Source: Kocuria sp.
Lineage (GTDB): Bacteria; Actinomycetota; Actinomycetes; Actinomycetales; Micrococcaceae
Reading direction: 5' to 3'
Length of the DNA: 26,335 nt
Assembly (NCBI GenBank): GCA_030453435.1
Contig: JAKDKI010000003.1
Coordinates: forward strand, 1 to 26,335
The notes beneath the pieces were generated by a model that had not been told where the DNA came from, did no database searches, and worked only from the letters and a program-made list of their open reading frames with translations. Position numbers and translations under genes: made by a program. Shown piece after piece: positions 16,626 to 24,786 of this stretch (within the stretch, counting starts at the first letter, position 1; each line of letters starts with the position of its first letter).

Positions 16626-16630
16626 TGAGC

Positions 16631-19600
16631 ATGACTGTTTCGATGCGCGTGATGTCGGCGGGTGACGGTTACAAGTACCTGCTCAAGACGATCGCGGCCG
16701 CCGACGGTGACAGGTCGCTGTCAACACCTTTGACCCGCTACTACGCGGAGGCGGGGACCCCTCCCGGACGCTGGCTCGGCGCTGGAGTCGGCGTGCTTGG
16801 CAGCGGCGAACTCTCCGTAGGCGACCGCGTCTCAGAGGCCCAGCTCCAACTCCTGATCGGCATGGGGCGAGACCCCATCACCGGCAACCCACTCGGCTTG
16901 GCATTCCCGAACTACAAGACCCCGCAGGAGCGGATCGAATCGCGGATTGCCGCTCTCGATCCGGCCTTGACCCCTGGCGCCAAGGGCGAGGCGGTTGCGC
17001 AGATCGTGGCCGAGGAGACCGCTCGCGGCACCCGGCGCGCCGTGGCGGGTTTCGACTTCACGTTCTCGATTCCGAAGTCAGCGAGCGTGTTGTGGGCCGT
17101 CGCTGACGCCGGGGTCCAGGCGCTCATCGGAGAGGCCCATCACCGCGCAGTTGCGGAGGTAGTTGCGTTCATGGAACGGGAGGTTGCAGCCACCCGCACG
17201 GGCGCAACCACAGGGGACGGCGCGGTTGCGCAGGTCGATGTCACCGGGTTCGTCGCAACCGCGTTCGATCACTTCGACTCCCGTGCCGGTGACCCTCACC
17301 TGCACACGCATGTGGTCATCAGCAACAAGGCCAAGACCGCCTTCGACGGCAAGTGGCGCTCACTCGACGGCAGGCCGATGCACGCCGCCGTCGTTGCCCT
17401 CTCCGAGCTGCACGAAGCCGTGTTCGCCGACCACATGACCCGCATCTTCGGCGTCACCTGGGAAGCCCGAGACATGGGCCGCGACAAGAATCCGGCCTGG
17501 GCGATCACCAGCGTCCCGGAGAAACTGATCGCCGAGTTCTCCACCCGCGCCCGTCACATCGACATCGAGACCGACCGTCTCATCACCGAGTACGTCGCAG
17601 CACACGGGCGGCGCCCAACACCCGCAGCAATCATGAAGCTCCGAGCCCAAGCCACCCTGACCACCCGGCCAGAGAAGCAGGTCCGATCTCTGGCCGACCT
17701 CACCGCAGAGTGGCGCGACCGCGCCACGAAGACACTGGGCCGAGACGCGACGATGTGGGCACGCGAGGTCACCGACAACGACAAGCCGCTGCTGCTTCGC
17801 GCCGACGACGTGCCGCTCGACGTGATCGGCGCGATCGGGCGCTCAGTCGTCGAGACGGTCGGTGAGAAGCGATCCACCTGGCGGCGATGGAATCTCATGG
17901 CCGAGGCATCCAGGCAGACGATGGGCTGGCGATTCGCGACCATGCAAGACCGAGAAGCAATCGTCGCGATGGTCGCCGACGCCGCCGAGCAGGTGTCCCT
18001 CCGGCTGACGCCACCCGAGCTCGCCGTGTCACCGGTCGTGTTCCGTCGGCCCGACGGCACGTCGGTGTTCCGGCCGAAGAGTTCAACCGTGTTCACCTCA
18101 GAAACCCAGCTCGCGGCCGAGGACAGGCTGCTCGAACGTGCCAGCAACCTGGCCGGACCGACGGTGGCGCTTGCGACGGTCGAGAAGATCACGCGGCGCG
18201 CTGACACTGATGGGCGGTTGCTCGGCGATGACCAAGCCGATGCTCTGATCCGTATCGCGGTGTCGGGACGGATGCTCGATGTCCTCGTCGGCCCAGCGGG
18301 AGCGGGGAAGACCACCGCCATGAACGCGCTCCGCCGGGCGTGGGAAGCCGAGCACGGTCCCGGTTCCGTCGTCGGTCTCGCGCCGTCAGCGGTCGCCGCC
18401 CAGGTGCTCGCGGACGATCTCGGGATCCCGACCGAGAACACGGCGAAGTGGTGGCAGAACCATCTCCTGTACGGCACCACGTTCGAGAACGGTCAACTCG
18501 TCATCATCGACGAAGCCTCCCTGGCGGGCACCCTGTCCCTGGACCGCATCACCCACCTCGCCCACGATGCCGTGGCGAAGGTGCTGCTGGTCGGTGACTA
18601 CGCCCAGCTGCAATCCGTGGACGCCGGCGGCGCGTTCGCGATGATCGCCAACGACCGGGACGACACCCCGGAACTGGTCGACGTTCACCGCTTCACCCAT
18701 GCGTGGGAGAAGACCGCCTCACTCGAGCTACGCCACGGACGCACCCAAGCCATCGACTCCTACCTCGCCCATCAGCGCATCACCGGCGGCGACGCCGAGA
18801 CCATGACCGATGCCGCCTACAACGCCTGGCGCGCCGACCGCGACAAGGGGCTCGTCTCAGTGCTGATCGCCGAGACCCATGAAGACGTGACCACCCTCAA
18901 CCGGCGCGCCCGCGCCGACCTGATCCACGACGAGACCCTGACCCCCGACCGTGAGGTCGAACTGCGCGACGGCACCGCCGCCGGGGTCGGCGACACGATC
19001 ATCACGCGCGACAACGACCGGCAGCTTCGCACCGTGACCGGGCGAGACTGGGTGCGCAACGGCGATGTCTGGACCGTCACCGCCGTCGGCGATGACGGGA
19101 CTCTCACCATCGCGCGCGACTACGGGACCGGCACCGCCGTCCGCGGGGACGGGACCATCGCAGTGCGGAGGCGTGAGCGAAGGTTGGGCGGCAGTATCGT
19201 CCTGCCAGCTTCGTATGTCTCGGAGAGTGTCGATCTCGGTTACGCAGTGACCGCATTCCGTGCGCAAGGTGTCACGACCGACACTGCGCATGTGTTGGTC
19301 GAACCGACCTCGGCCAGAGAGACCTTCTACGTCGCGATGACCCGAGGCCGGCATTCCAACCGCGCCTACGTCGCCCTTGACCGCGCCGACGACCATGCGG
19401 ACCCCTACCCGGGTGACGACCCCAACGCGACCGCGCGCAGTGTTCTCTACGGCGTTCTCCAGCACAGCGGAGCCGAACTCTCGGCACACGAGACGATCGT
19501 TGCCGAACAGGAGCAGTGGGGCTCGATCGCCCAGCTCGCCGCCGAGTACGAGACCATCGCCGCCGCAGCCCAACGAGACCGCTGGGCCACCCTCATCCGC

Positions 19601-20239
19601 GGCTCCGGACTCACCGAAGAACAGGCTGCCAGCGCCATCGAATCCGAGGCATTCGGGCCACTCACTGCCGAGCTACGCCGCGCCGAAGCCAACCACCACG
19701 ATGTCGGCGCGCTCGTGCCGCGGCTCGTCGCGGCACGAGGATTCGGCGACGCTGATGACATCGCGGCCGTCCTCCACTACCGCGTCGAGCGAGCGACTGC
19801 ACGACCGGCAGGATCAGGACGAACGCGGAAACCGCCGCGCCTCATCGCCGGCCTCATCCCGCAGGCCCACGGCTTGGTGGACGCCGAGATGCGAACAGCC
19901 CTCAACGAGCGAGAGGCGTTGATCGAGGCCCGCGCCGACGCCGTGCTCGACGGCGCGCTGACCGAGAGCGTGCCGTGGACGAAGGCCCTTGGAGCGCAGC
20001 CGAACGACCGACGACGAGCGGCAACCTGGCGCAAGGCCGCCCGCGTAGTCGCCGCCTACCGCGACCGCTACCGCATCACCGACGACGCACCCATTGGCGC
20101 CCCAGCCGCGTCAGCAGCGCAGAAGATCGACGCCGCGCGGGCGCGAGCAGCAGTCACGCAGGCAGCCGGAGTCGCTGGTACGCGCACGCAACGTAGCGAG
20201 CCTCAGCCTGAGCACAGGTCGCTCGGACCCTCGCTGTGA
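16631..20239 (+). CDS. traA: MobF-family relaxase-helicase (TraA/TrwC type)
   Basis: A 1202-residue conjugative relaxase. The N-terminal domain has candidate catalytic tyrosines Y14/Y16 and Y37/Y38 (the latter in LTRYYAEAGTPPGRWLG). The metal-binding histidine triad is H214, H225 and H227 in HFDSRAGDPHLHTHV, as in R388 TrwC. The helicase half has Walker A GPAGAGKTT (554-562), Walker B IIDEAS (625-630) and a C-terminal RecD-like block with AYVALDR near the end of the second RecA fold. It nicks oriT, becomes covalently attached to the transferred strand and unwinds it. The last 250 residues are charged and helical, probably for contacts with the transfer apparatus. No coupling protein or type IV secretion gene is in the window, so the rest of the transfer system must lie outside, or the element is only mobilisable. 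The stop is 44 nt before the CBASS operon. Confidence 0.95.
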   Translation: MTVSMRVMSAGDGYKYLLKTIAAADGDRSLSTPLTRYYAEAGTPPGRWLGAGVGVLGSGELSVGDRVSEAQLQLLIGMGRDPITGNPLGLAFPNYKTPQERIESRIAALDPALTPGAKGEAVAQIVAEETARGTRRAVAGFDFTFSIPKSASVLWAVADAGVQALIGEAHHRAVAEVVAFMEREVAATRTGATTGDGAVAQVDVTGFVATAFDHFDSRAGDPHLHTHVVISNKAKTAFDGKWRSLDGRPMHAAVVALSELHEAVFADHMTRIFGVTWEARDMGRDKNPAWAITSVPEKLIAEFSTRARHIDIETDRLITEYVAAHGRRPTPAAIMKLRAQATLTTRPEKQVRSLADLTAEWRDRATKTLGRDATMWAREVTDNDKPLLLRADDVPLDVIGAIGRSVVETVGEKRSTWRRWNLMAEASRQTMGWRFATMQDREAIVAMVADAAEQVSLRLTPPELAVSPVVFRRPDGTSVFRPKSSTVFTSETQLAAEDRLLERASNLAGPTVALATVEKITRRADTDGRLLGDDQADALIRIAVSGRMLDVLVGPAGAGKTTAMNALRRAWEAEHGPGSVVGLAPSAVAAQVLADDLGIPTENTAKWWQNHLLYGTTFENGQLVIIDEASLAGTLSLDRITHLAHDAVAKVLLVGDYAQLQSVDAGGAFAMIANDRDDTPELVDVHRFTHAWEKTASLELRHGRTQAIDSYLAHQRITGGDAETMTDAAYNAWRADRDKGLVSVLIAETHEDVTTLNRRARADLIHDETLTPDREVELRDGTAAGVGDTIITRDNDRQLRTVTGRDWVRNGDVWTVTAVGDDGTLTIARDYGTGTAVRGDGTIAVRRRERRLGGSIVLPASYVSESVDLGYAVTAFRAQGVTTDTAHVLVEPTSARETFYVAMTRGRHSNRAYVALDRADDHADPYPGDDPNATARSVLYGVLQHSGAELSAHETIVAEQEQWGSIAQLAAEYETIAAAAQRDRWATLIRGSGLTEEQAASAIESEAFGPLTAELRRAEANHHDVGALVPRLVAARGFGDADDIAAVLHYRVERATARPAGSGRTRKPPRLIAGLIPQAHGLVDAEMRTALNEREALIEARADAVLDGALTESVPWTKALGAQPNDRRRAATWRKAARVVAAYRDRYRITDDAPIGAPAASAAQKIDAARARAAVTQAAGVAGTRTQRSEPQPEHRSLGPSL

Positions 20240-20271
20240 TCTGAACCCGAGGGAGTGTCGGAGGGGCAACG

Positions 20272-20277
20272 TAGAAT
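20272..20277 (+). promoter_or_regulatory. -10 element of a probable leaderless CBASS promoter
   Basis: TAGAAT matches the -10 consensus at five of six positions. Exactly six bases separate it from the capV ATG at 20284, so transcription would begin at or next to the A of the start codon. That spacing is the signature of leaderless genes, which are common in actinobacteria. The only purine-rich tract (GGAGGGG at 20260-20266) is too far upstream to serve as a ribosome-binding site. No clear -35 is seen, as is usual for such promoters. Confidence 0.6.
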
Positions 20278-20283
20278 AGTTAC

Positions 20284-21390
20284 ATGGCTGTAGTTCCCGC
20301 AAATCCGACCGACGCCGAAGGCATCATGCCAAGCGGTCAGTTTGACGTGGACGCACAACCAAGCAGCCTCGGGGCGACCGGTCAGGTACCCGAGACAGCC
20401 ACAGAACCGTTCCAGATACTGGCACTGGACGGCGGTGGTGCCAAGGCACTCTTCACAGCTCATGTGCTCGCAAGGCTGGAACAGGACCTCGGCGTCAGCA
20501 TCAGCGAATCATTCGATTTGATTGCTGGCACCTCGGCAGGCGGGATCGTCGCGCTGGCACTGGGCTCAGGATTGGCTCCCGCGCAGATCGTTGAGCACTA
20601 CGAGGAGCTCGTCAGCACTGTATTCCCGGCCGCGAGGCGTCGGCTGTGGCGGCGTACACGCCAACTGACGTCACCCATCTACGACGACGACGCACTCCGG
20701 ACCGCACTAACGAACGTGCTCGGAGGACAGACGCTGGGCGACAGCACCAAGCGATTGGTCATCCCCGCGTGGGACGTGCAACGGGGAGCCGTGCACATCT
20801 TCAAGACACCACACAACCCGCGGCTCACCCGAGACTGGCGCATCCCGATGGTGGACATCGCGATGGCGACCTCAGCGGCACCCCTCTACTTCCCGGCCGC
20901 ACGCGTCGACGGACACCGCCTCATCGACGGTGGCGTGTGGGCGAACAACCCTTCCGTTGTCGCGATCGCTGAAGCCGTAAGCATGCTCAACCAGACCCTG
21001 AGCTCGATCAAGGTACTCAACGTTGGCACCATCGACCAGCTCACGAATCATCCCAAGCGCCTCGACCGCGGCGGACTGCTCCACTGGGCGAGGCCAATCG
21101 CACCCCTCATCCTCAACGCCGGCAGCCGGGGCGGACAGGGCATCGCTGAACATCTCATCGGCAAGCATTCGTACGCCAGGTTCGACGCACGGGTTCCCGG
21201 CGACCTGTACGCACTCGACTCGGCAGACCCGAACGATCTCGCAGGGCTGGCAGCATCCGTCAGTCGCGAACTCAGCCCCGTCTACACAGAGCAGTTCGCT
21301 ACACATCACGCAGCTGAATACACACCGTTGATCGGAGACCCGCAGCGCGGCGACCCGACAAGCACGTCTACTACGGAGGTTTCTCAATGA
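20284..21390 (+). CDS. capV: CapV-like patatin phospholipase, CBASS effector
   Basis: A 368-residue patatin-family phospholipase. The oxyanion-hole motif DGGGAKAL is at 49-56, the catalytic serine S84 lies in GTSAG (82-86), and the catalytic aspartate D215 is in a Asp-Gly-Gly motif (215-217) followed by VWANNPS. No signal peptide or membrane segment is seen, which fits a soluble enzyme activated in the cytoplasm. In CBASS, CapV-type effectors are switched on by a cyclic dinucleotide (cGAMP for the Vibrio cholerae one) and degrade membrane phospholipids, killing the infected cell. The next gene supplies the cyclase. The chosen start gives a leaderless message; the ATG at 20326 with a weak GAAGG upstream is a possible alternative and would not affect the catalytic domain. 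The stop overlaps the cyclase start by 4 nt. Confidence 0.92.
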   Translation: MAVVPANPTDAEGIMPSGQFDVDAQPSSLGATGQVPETATEPFQILALDGGGAKALFTAHVLARLEQDLGVSISESFDLIAGTSAGGIVALALGSGLAPAQIVEHYEELVSTVFPAARRRLWRRTRQLTSPIYDDDALRTALTNVLGGQTLGDSTKRLVIPAWDVQRGAVHIFKTPHNPRLTRDWRIPMVDIAMATSAAPLYFPAARVDGHRLIDGGVWANNPSVVAIAEAVSMLNQTLSSIKVLNVGTIDQLTNHPKRLDRGGLLHWARPIAPLILNAGSRGGQGIAEHLIGKHSYARFDARVPGDLYALDSADPNDLAGLAASVSRELSPVYTEQFATHHAAEYTPLIGDPQRGDPTSTSTTEVSQ

Positions 21391-22379
21391 AGCTCACCGA
21401 CTACTTCAATGTCTTACTCAAGGACACCGTCAACCTCGGCCAGGTGAAATTGGACCTGCTCGACTCACGCGTCGAGTCGGTCTACAAGGCATTGAAGGCC
21501 GATGAGCAGATTGGCTCGCTCATCCTTGGCAAGACCCCCCAGGGCTCCTGGGCACACAAGACCATCATCAATCCCGTTGGCAACAACGAGTTTGACGCGG
21601 ACTTCATGCTCAACATGAGTGAGAATCCGGACTGGGCCGACGATCCGAAGAAGTACATCGAGGAGGTCTACGCGGCCCTGCACCGTCACAGCACCTACAG
21701 CAAGATGCCGCACTCGCGGAAGTGTCGCTGCGTCCGACTCGTCTACTCGAACTCCATGCACCTCGACATCGTGCCGCACCTGAACCTCGCTGATGGGCGC
21801 GAGGTCATCGTCAATCGCGACGACAACGACTGGGAATTGACCGACCCCCAGGGCTTCACCGACTGGATGAAGACCAAGGACTCGCTCGCGAACGGTAACC
21901 TTCGCAAGGTCATCCGGTTGATGAAGTACCTGCGCGACCACAAGAACTCCTTCACTGGAACTCGGTCGATTCTCCTGACCACGCTGCTCGGCGAGCAGGT
22001 CACGGAGCTGCGTACGCTGCTGAACCCGAACTACTACAGCGACGTTCCGACCGCGCTCCTACACCTCGTCAGCGACCTCGACAGTTGGCTCCAGGCCCGC
22101 CCGATCAAGCCATCGATCCCGGACCCGTCGGGTTCTGGGGTTACTTTCGACCATCGATGGGAGCAGTCGACGTACAGCTACTTCCGGGATCGCATCCACG
22201 CCCACGCGGCTGAGATCGAGGAGGCGTACAACGAGGAGGACAAGGACCGCAGCGTTGAGTTGTGGCAGGGCATCTTCGGAGATGGATTCAAGGCCCCGGC
22301 CGCTTCGTCGAGCAGCACCAAGTTCCCGGCAGCACCGGTGCCGGCTACTACCGTGGGGCGGTCTGGCCGCGCAGGATGA
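21387..22379 (+). CDS. CD-NTase (cGAS/DncV-like nucleotidyltransferase) of CBASS
   Basis: A 330-residue SMODS-type nucleotidyltransferase. The Gly-Ser motif is in PQGSWAHKT (51-59), the metal-binding aspartates D70 and D72 in EFDADFML, and the third acidic residue D127 in MHLDIVPHL. It should make a cyclic di- or oligonucleotide that activates CapV on phage infection; which nucleotide cannot be told from sequence. The C-terminal 30 residues are flexible (Ser/Ala/Pro-rich) and end in GRSGRAG. Such a tail with a terminal glycine is what Cap2 uses when it conjugates the cyclase C-terminus to other molecules. The ATG overlaps the capV stop (ATGA) and has a GGAGG ahead of it. The stop in turn overlaps the cap2 start (ATGA). 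Clade assignment (A-H) was not attempted. Confidence 0.92.
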   Translation: MKLTDYFNVLLKDTVNLGQVKLDLLDSRVESVYKALKADEQIGSLILGKTPQGSWAHKTIINPVGNNEFDADFMLNMSENPDWADDPKKYIEEVYAALHRHSTYSKMPHSRKCRCVRLVYSNSMHLDIVPHLNLADGREVIVNRDDNDWELTDPQGFTDWMKTKDSLANGNLRKVIRLMKYLRDHKNSFTGTRSILLTTLLGEQVTELRTLLNPNYYSDVPTALLHLVSDLDSWLQARPIKPSIPDPSGSGVTFDHRWEQSTYSYFRDRIHAHAAEIEEAYNEEDKDRSVELWQGIFGDGFKAPAASSSSTKFPAAPVPATTVGRSGRAG

Positions 22380-24163
22380 GTCGTCGAGATCGGGGCACAC
22401 TGTCAGCCTGGCAGAAGCAGCTCGTTGACGAACTGAGGGCGCTCGCCAAAGATAAGCCTGACGACCTGCGGATCGTCCAGCAACCCAAGCTCGACTCAGA
22501 GGGCCACGCCACCGTCCGGGTCCGGCTCAACACCGCCAGCATCCTACGAAGTTCCACAGGTCTGGCGCTTGAGAACTACGAAGAGTTCATCCTCCAGATT
22601 CGACCATCGATGTTTGCTCCGCCGAGCGTCGAGGTTGACCACCCTCGCTTCCTCGGCTTTCCACATGTTCTCCAGGGGCAACGGCTCTGCATCTACCTCG
22701 ATCCTTCGCGCGAGTGGCGTCCGTCAGAAGGAATGGCTGGGTTCCTCAACCGTCTGTGGGGCTGGCTCACTGACGCCGCTGGCGGAAAGTTTGACCTCTC
22801 GACCGCGATGTATCACGCGGTCGGCGGCGTGCTCCACCACGCGGACGATACGCCCACCATCGTCGTCCGCGAGCCCGGCCCAACCAAGCCACGTCAGATC
22901 GCTCAGCTCATCGCCCACTCGACGCATCGGTACGATCTCACCTACTCGACCGACGGCAACGGACATCGCGCGCCCGTCTTCACCCTCGCGAGCGACCTGC
23001 CCTTTGGTGCGGCCTCGACTCTCGCGTTGTTCCTTGCACTCCTGGATGATCCGTATCTCGACCAGGCTGGAGGCCAACCTCCGCGAGTCGCGGCTCAATC
23101 GCCGGCGTTCATCACGTCCCTACTTGCCAGTGCTCTCAGAAACCCCGACGGCGAGGAGCAATACTTCGTCCTCGCTGTTCCCCATCCCGCTGGCGGCCCG
23201 CATCACCTACTCGGCGGACGGCTCCACGCAACGACCGCCGATGCGCTGCGACGGATCGCCAAGAAGCATGGCACCGCGATCAATCTTGATCCCACGAGCA
23301 TCAACGCCGAGATCCCCATCGAATGGTGCAATATGTCCGACGAACGGCAAGCAGTCACTACGCGGCGCGACGAACGCCGGCCCGTCAATGGTTATCAAGG
23401 AAAGACTGTTCATATCTGGGGCTGCGGCGGGCTGGGATCATGGGCGGCCGAGTTCATCGCACGTGCCGGTGCCGCAGGTATCACCGTCTGTGACCCAGGA
23501 GTCATCACCGGCGGACTCCTGGTGCGACAGAACTACACCGAAGCCGACATCGGGCAGACGAAAGCCAATGCCCTCGCGACACGGCTGCGCTCGCTCCGCG
23601 ACGACCTCACTATCTCCATCGCCGAGGGGAGCGTTCCAGACCTCGCCGATTCCCTCGCGGCCGATCTCATCATTGATGCAACCGTAAGTCACAGCGTGAC
23701 CACGTACCTCGACACGCTTATCGGTGTCGAGCGCAAAGCCCTCGTTGCCCAGATCGCAACGGATGCCAGTTCCGGGACCCTCGGCATCGCCAACATCAGC
23801 GCACCTGACTCCACGCTGACGCCATCGGGGATCGACGCGCGCGCGGGTCGGACGGTACTCGCTGATGGTGAGCTGGAGCTCTATCATCCGCTATGGCAGG
23901 AGGTGGCCGACGGGGACGAACTGATACCGACAAGAGGGTGTTCCGTGCCCACTTTCCACGGTTCAGCCGCCGACCTCGCCGCCGTCGCTGCGACGCTCAT
24001 CAACATGATCGGCCTCCACCTGCAACAGCTGCCGTCCAGTGTCTCCGGTACACATCTCATCGCGCTGCCACACGCACCCTCCGGGCCGAGGCACCACTTC
24101 GTGTTGGCCGAAGCAGAGGATGCGAGGAGTCAGCCGTCACCCACAGCCCGAGACGCTGAATAG
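22376..24163 (+). CDS. cap2: Cap2, E2-E1 ubiquitin-transfer-like fusion of type II CBASS
   Basis: A 595-residue two-enzyme fusion. The N-terminal E2-like domain (about 1-150) has its candidate active-site cysteine C105 in GQRLCIYLDPSREW. A linker domain follows (about 165-330). The C-terminal ThiF/E1 adenylation domain has the nucleotide loop GCGGLGSW (349-356), D373, the arginine in LLVRQNY (381-387) and a catalytic cysteine C522 in RGCSVPTFHG. Cap2 is known to activate the C-terminus of the CD-NTase and ligate it to a target, priming the cyclase. The start at 22376 was chosen over an in-frame ATG at 22262 because it forms an ATGA overlap with the cyclase stop. No JAB/MPN metalloprotease motif is present in this protein or after it, so the usual Cap3 partner is missing here. 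Confidence 0.9.
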   Translation: MSRRDRGTLSAWQKQLVDELRALAKDKPDDLRIVQQPKLDSEGHATVRVRLNTASILRSSTGLALENYEEFILQIRPSMFAPPSVEVDHPRFLGFPHVLQGQRLCIYLDPSREWRPSEGMAGFLNRLWGWLTDAAGGKFDLSTAMYHAVGGVLHHADDTPTIVVREPGPTKPRQIAQLIAHSTHRYDLTYSTDGNGHRAPVFTLASDLPFGAASTLALFLALLDDPYLDQAGGQPPRVAAQSPAFITSLLASALRNPDGEEQYFVLAVPHPAGGPHHLLGGRLHATTADALRRIAKKHGTAINLDPTSINAEIPIEWCNMSDERQAVTTRRDERRPVNGYQGKTVHIWGCGGLGSWAAEFIARAGAAGITVCDPGVITGGLLVRQNYTEADIGQTKANALATRLRSLRDDLTISIAEGSVPDLADSLAADLIIDATVSHSVTTYLDTLIGVERKALVAQIATDASSGTLGIANISAPDSTLTPSGIDARAGRTVLADGELELYHPLWQEVADGDELIPTRGCSVPTFHGSAADLAAVAATLINMIGLHLQQLPSSVSGTHLIALPHAPSGPRHHFVLAEAEDARSQPSPTARDAE

Positions 24164-24262
24164 CCCCGTCCACGCGCCTCTGATGGGCTACAAGCGCCTC
24201 CATCCGGACCAATCGCCGTAGCGGACGGCACCACCGGCCTTCCCGATGCCGCAACAGTCGCG

Positions 24263-24268
24263 TAGCCT
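24263..24268 (+). promoter_or_regulatory. Candidate -10 element for the small membrane protein gene
   Basis: TAGCCT fits the actinobacterial TANNNT -10 pattern and would give a leader of about 100 nt that includes the two hairpins at 24300-24324. No convincing -35 is seen. The 214-nt gap between cap2 and the membrane protein gene shows no clear intrinsic terminator with a T-run. Confidence 0.25.
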
Positions 24269-24299
24269 TGAAGTGAGGCGGATTTCTCCTTACCTTTGG

Positions 24300-24324
24300 G
24301 CCGTTCGCGGCAGACCTTCGGGTC
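24300..24324 (+). promoter_or_regulatory. Two adjacent TTCG-tetraloop hairpins in the leader of the membrane protein gene
   Basis: GCCG-TTCG-CGGC (24300-24311) and GACC-TTCG-GGTC (24313-24324) are two perfect 4-bp stems closed by TTCG loops, separated by one base. The second has the especially stable C(UUCG)G closing arrangement. No T-run follows, so this is not an intrinsic terminator. It lies 53 nt before the start codon and could be a leader RNA structure controlling stability or translation, or a protein-binding site. The stems are short, so function is unproven. Confidence 0.45.
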
Positions 24325-24377
24325 ACTCTCCACGCACCGTCTCGACAACGTACGTGTGCGTGTTAGAGGAGCCCATT

Positions 24378-24752
24378 ATGATCCGCCTACTGTGGACAGC
24401 CAGCGCCGAGGTCCGCTACTTCCTGCGTCGTTACATGCCGAGCAACATCCTGCTTGACCTGATCCGAACGAGGAACGGGCTGAAGTGGGGCGTGCCAGCG
24501 ATGCTGCTGGCCGGCCCCTACCTGGCCGTCGTCTCCTGGTGCACTACTCTCATCGAGTCCGGCGGCCCCGGATGGCTCCACCTCGTTGTCCTGGTCTGCA
24601 TCTGGAACGCCCTCAAGATGGTCATCATTGGCCCGGTGAGCGTGGCGCTGCTTGTTAAGGCACGCGCCAAAGAACGCCAGGCCCGGAAGCATGCCGAGCG
24701 CGAGGGAGACGCTGAGGTGTCTACGCGTGAACTCACGAGCAGCAGCAGCTGA
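24378..24752 (+). CDS. Small two-TM membrane protein of the mobile-element backbone
   Basis: A 124-residue protein with two hydrophobic segments, about 37-58 and 66-94, joined by a short Ser-Gly-Gly-Pro-Gly loop. The N-terminus is basic (RYFLRRYMPSN) and the C-terminal tail charged (KARAKERQARKH, then acidic and Ser-rich). Proteins of this form recur in actinobacterial mobile elements near TraA-type relaxase genes and are sometimes labelled sulfate permease in databases, a name not supported by anything visible. The function is unknown; a role at the membrane in transfer or stability is only a guess. The ATG is preceded by AGAGGAG at good spacing. An in-frame extension to 24246 was rejected because it covers the hairpin leader. 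It is not obviously part of the CBASS operon, as 214 nt separate it from cap2. Confidence 0.75.
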   Translation: MIRLLWTASAEVRYFLRRYMPSNILLDLIRTRNGLKWGVPAMLLAGPYLAVVSWCTTLIESGGPGWLHLVVLVCIWNALKMVIIGPVSVALLVKARAKERQARKHAEREGDAEVSTRELTSSSS

Positions 24753-24786
24753 ACACACTTCCGCCCAGTCCGCCGTCGCAGCGTTG

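Noticed and set aside
16412..16630. Upstream extension of the relaxase
   Set aside because: In frame, but low-complexity, lacks relaxase homology, and a perfect ribosome-binding site precedes the ATG at 16631.
17554..18480. A 308-codon open frame on the minus strand
   Set aside because: Antisense to the relaxase gene in the region of its helicase Walker A; Ser/Arg-rich with no known fold.
22262..22375. Upstream extension of Cap2 into the cyclase gene
   Set aside because: The ATG at 22376 forms the ATGA overlap typical of this operon, and the extra 38 residues overlap cyclase coding sequence.
22569..23687. A 372-codon plus-strand frame
   Set aside because: A shifted frame inside cap2; the cap2 frame carries the E2 and E1 motifs, this one is Ser/Arg/Pro-rich.
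24378..24752. The small membrane protein as a missing CBASS component (Cap3)
   Set aside because: It has two TM segments and no JAB metal-binding histidines, and is separated from cap2 by its own leader.
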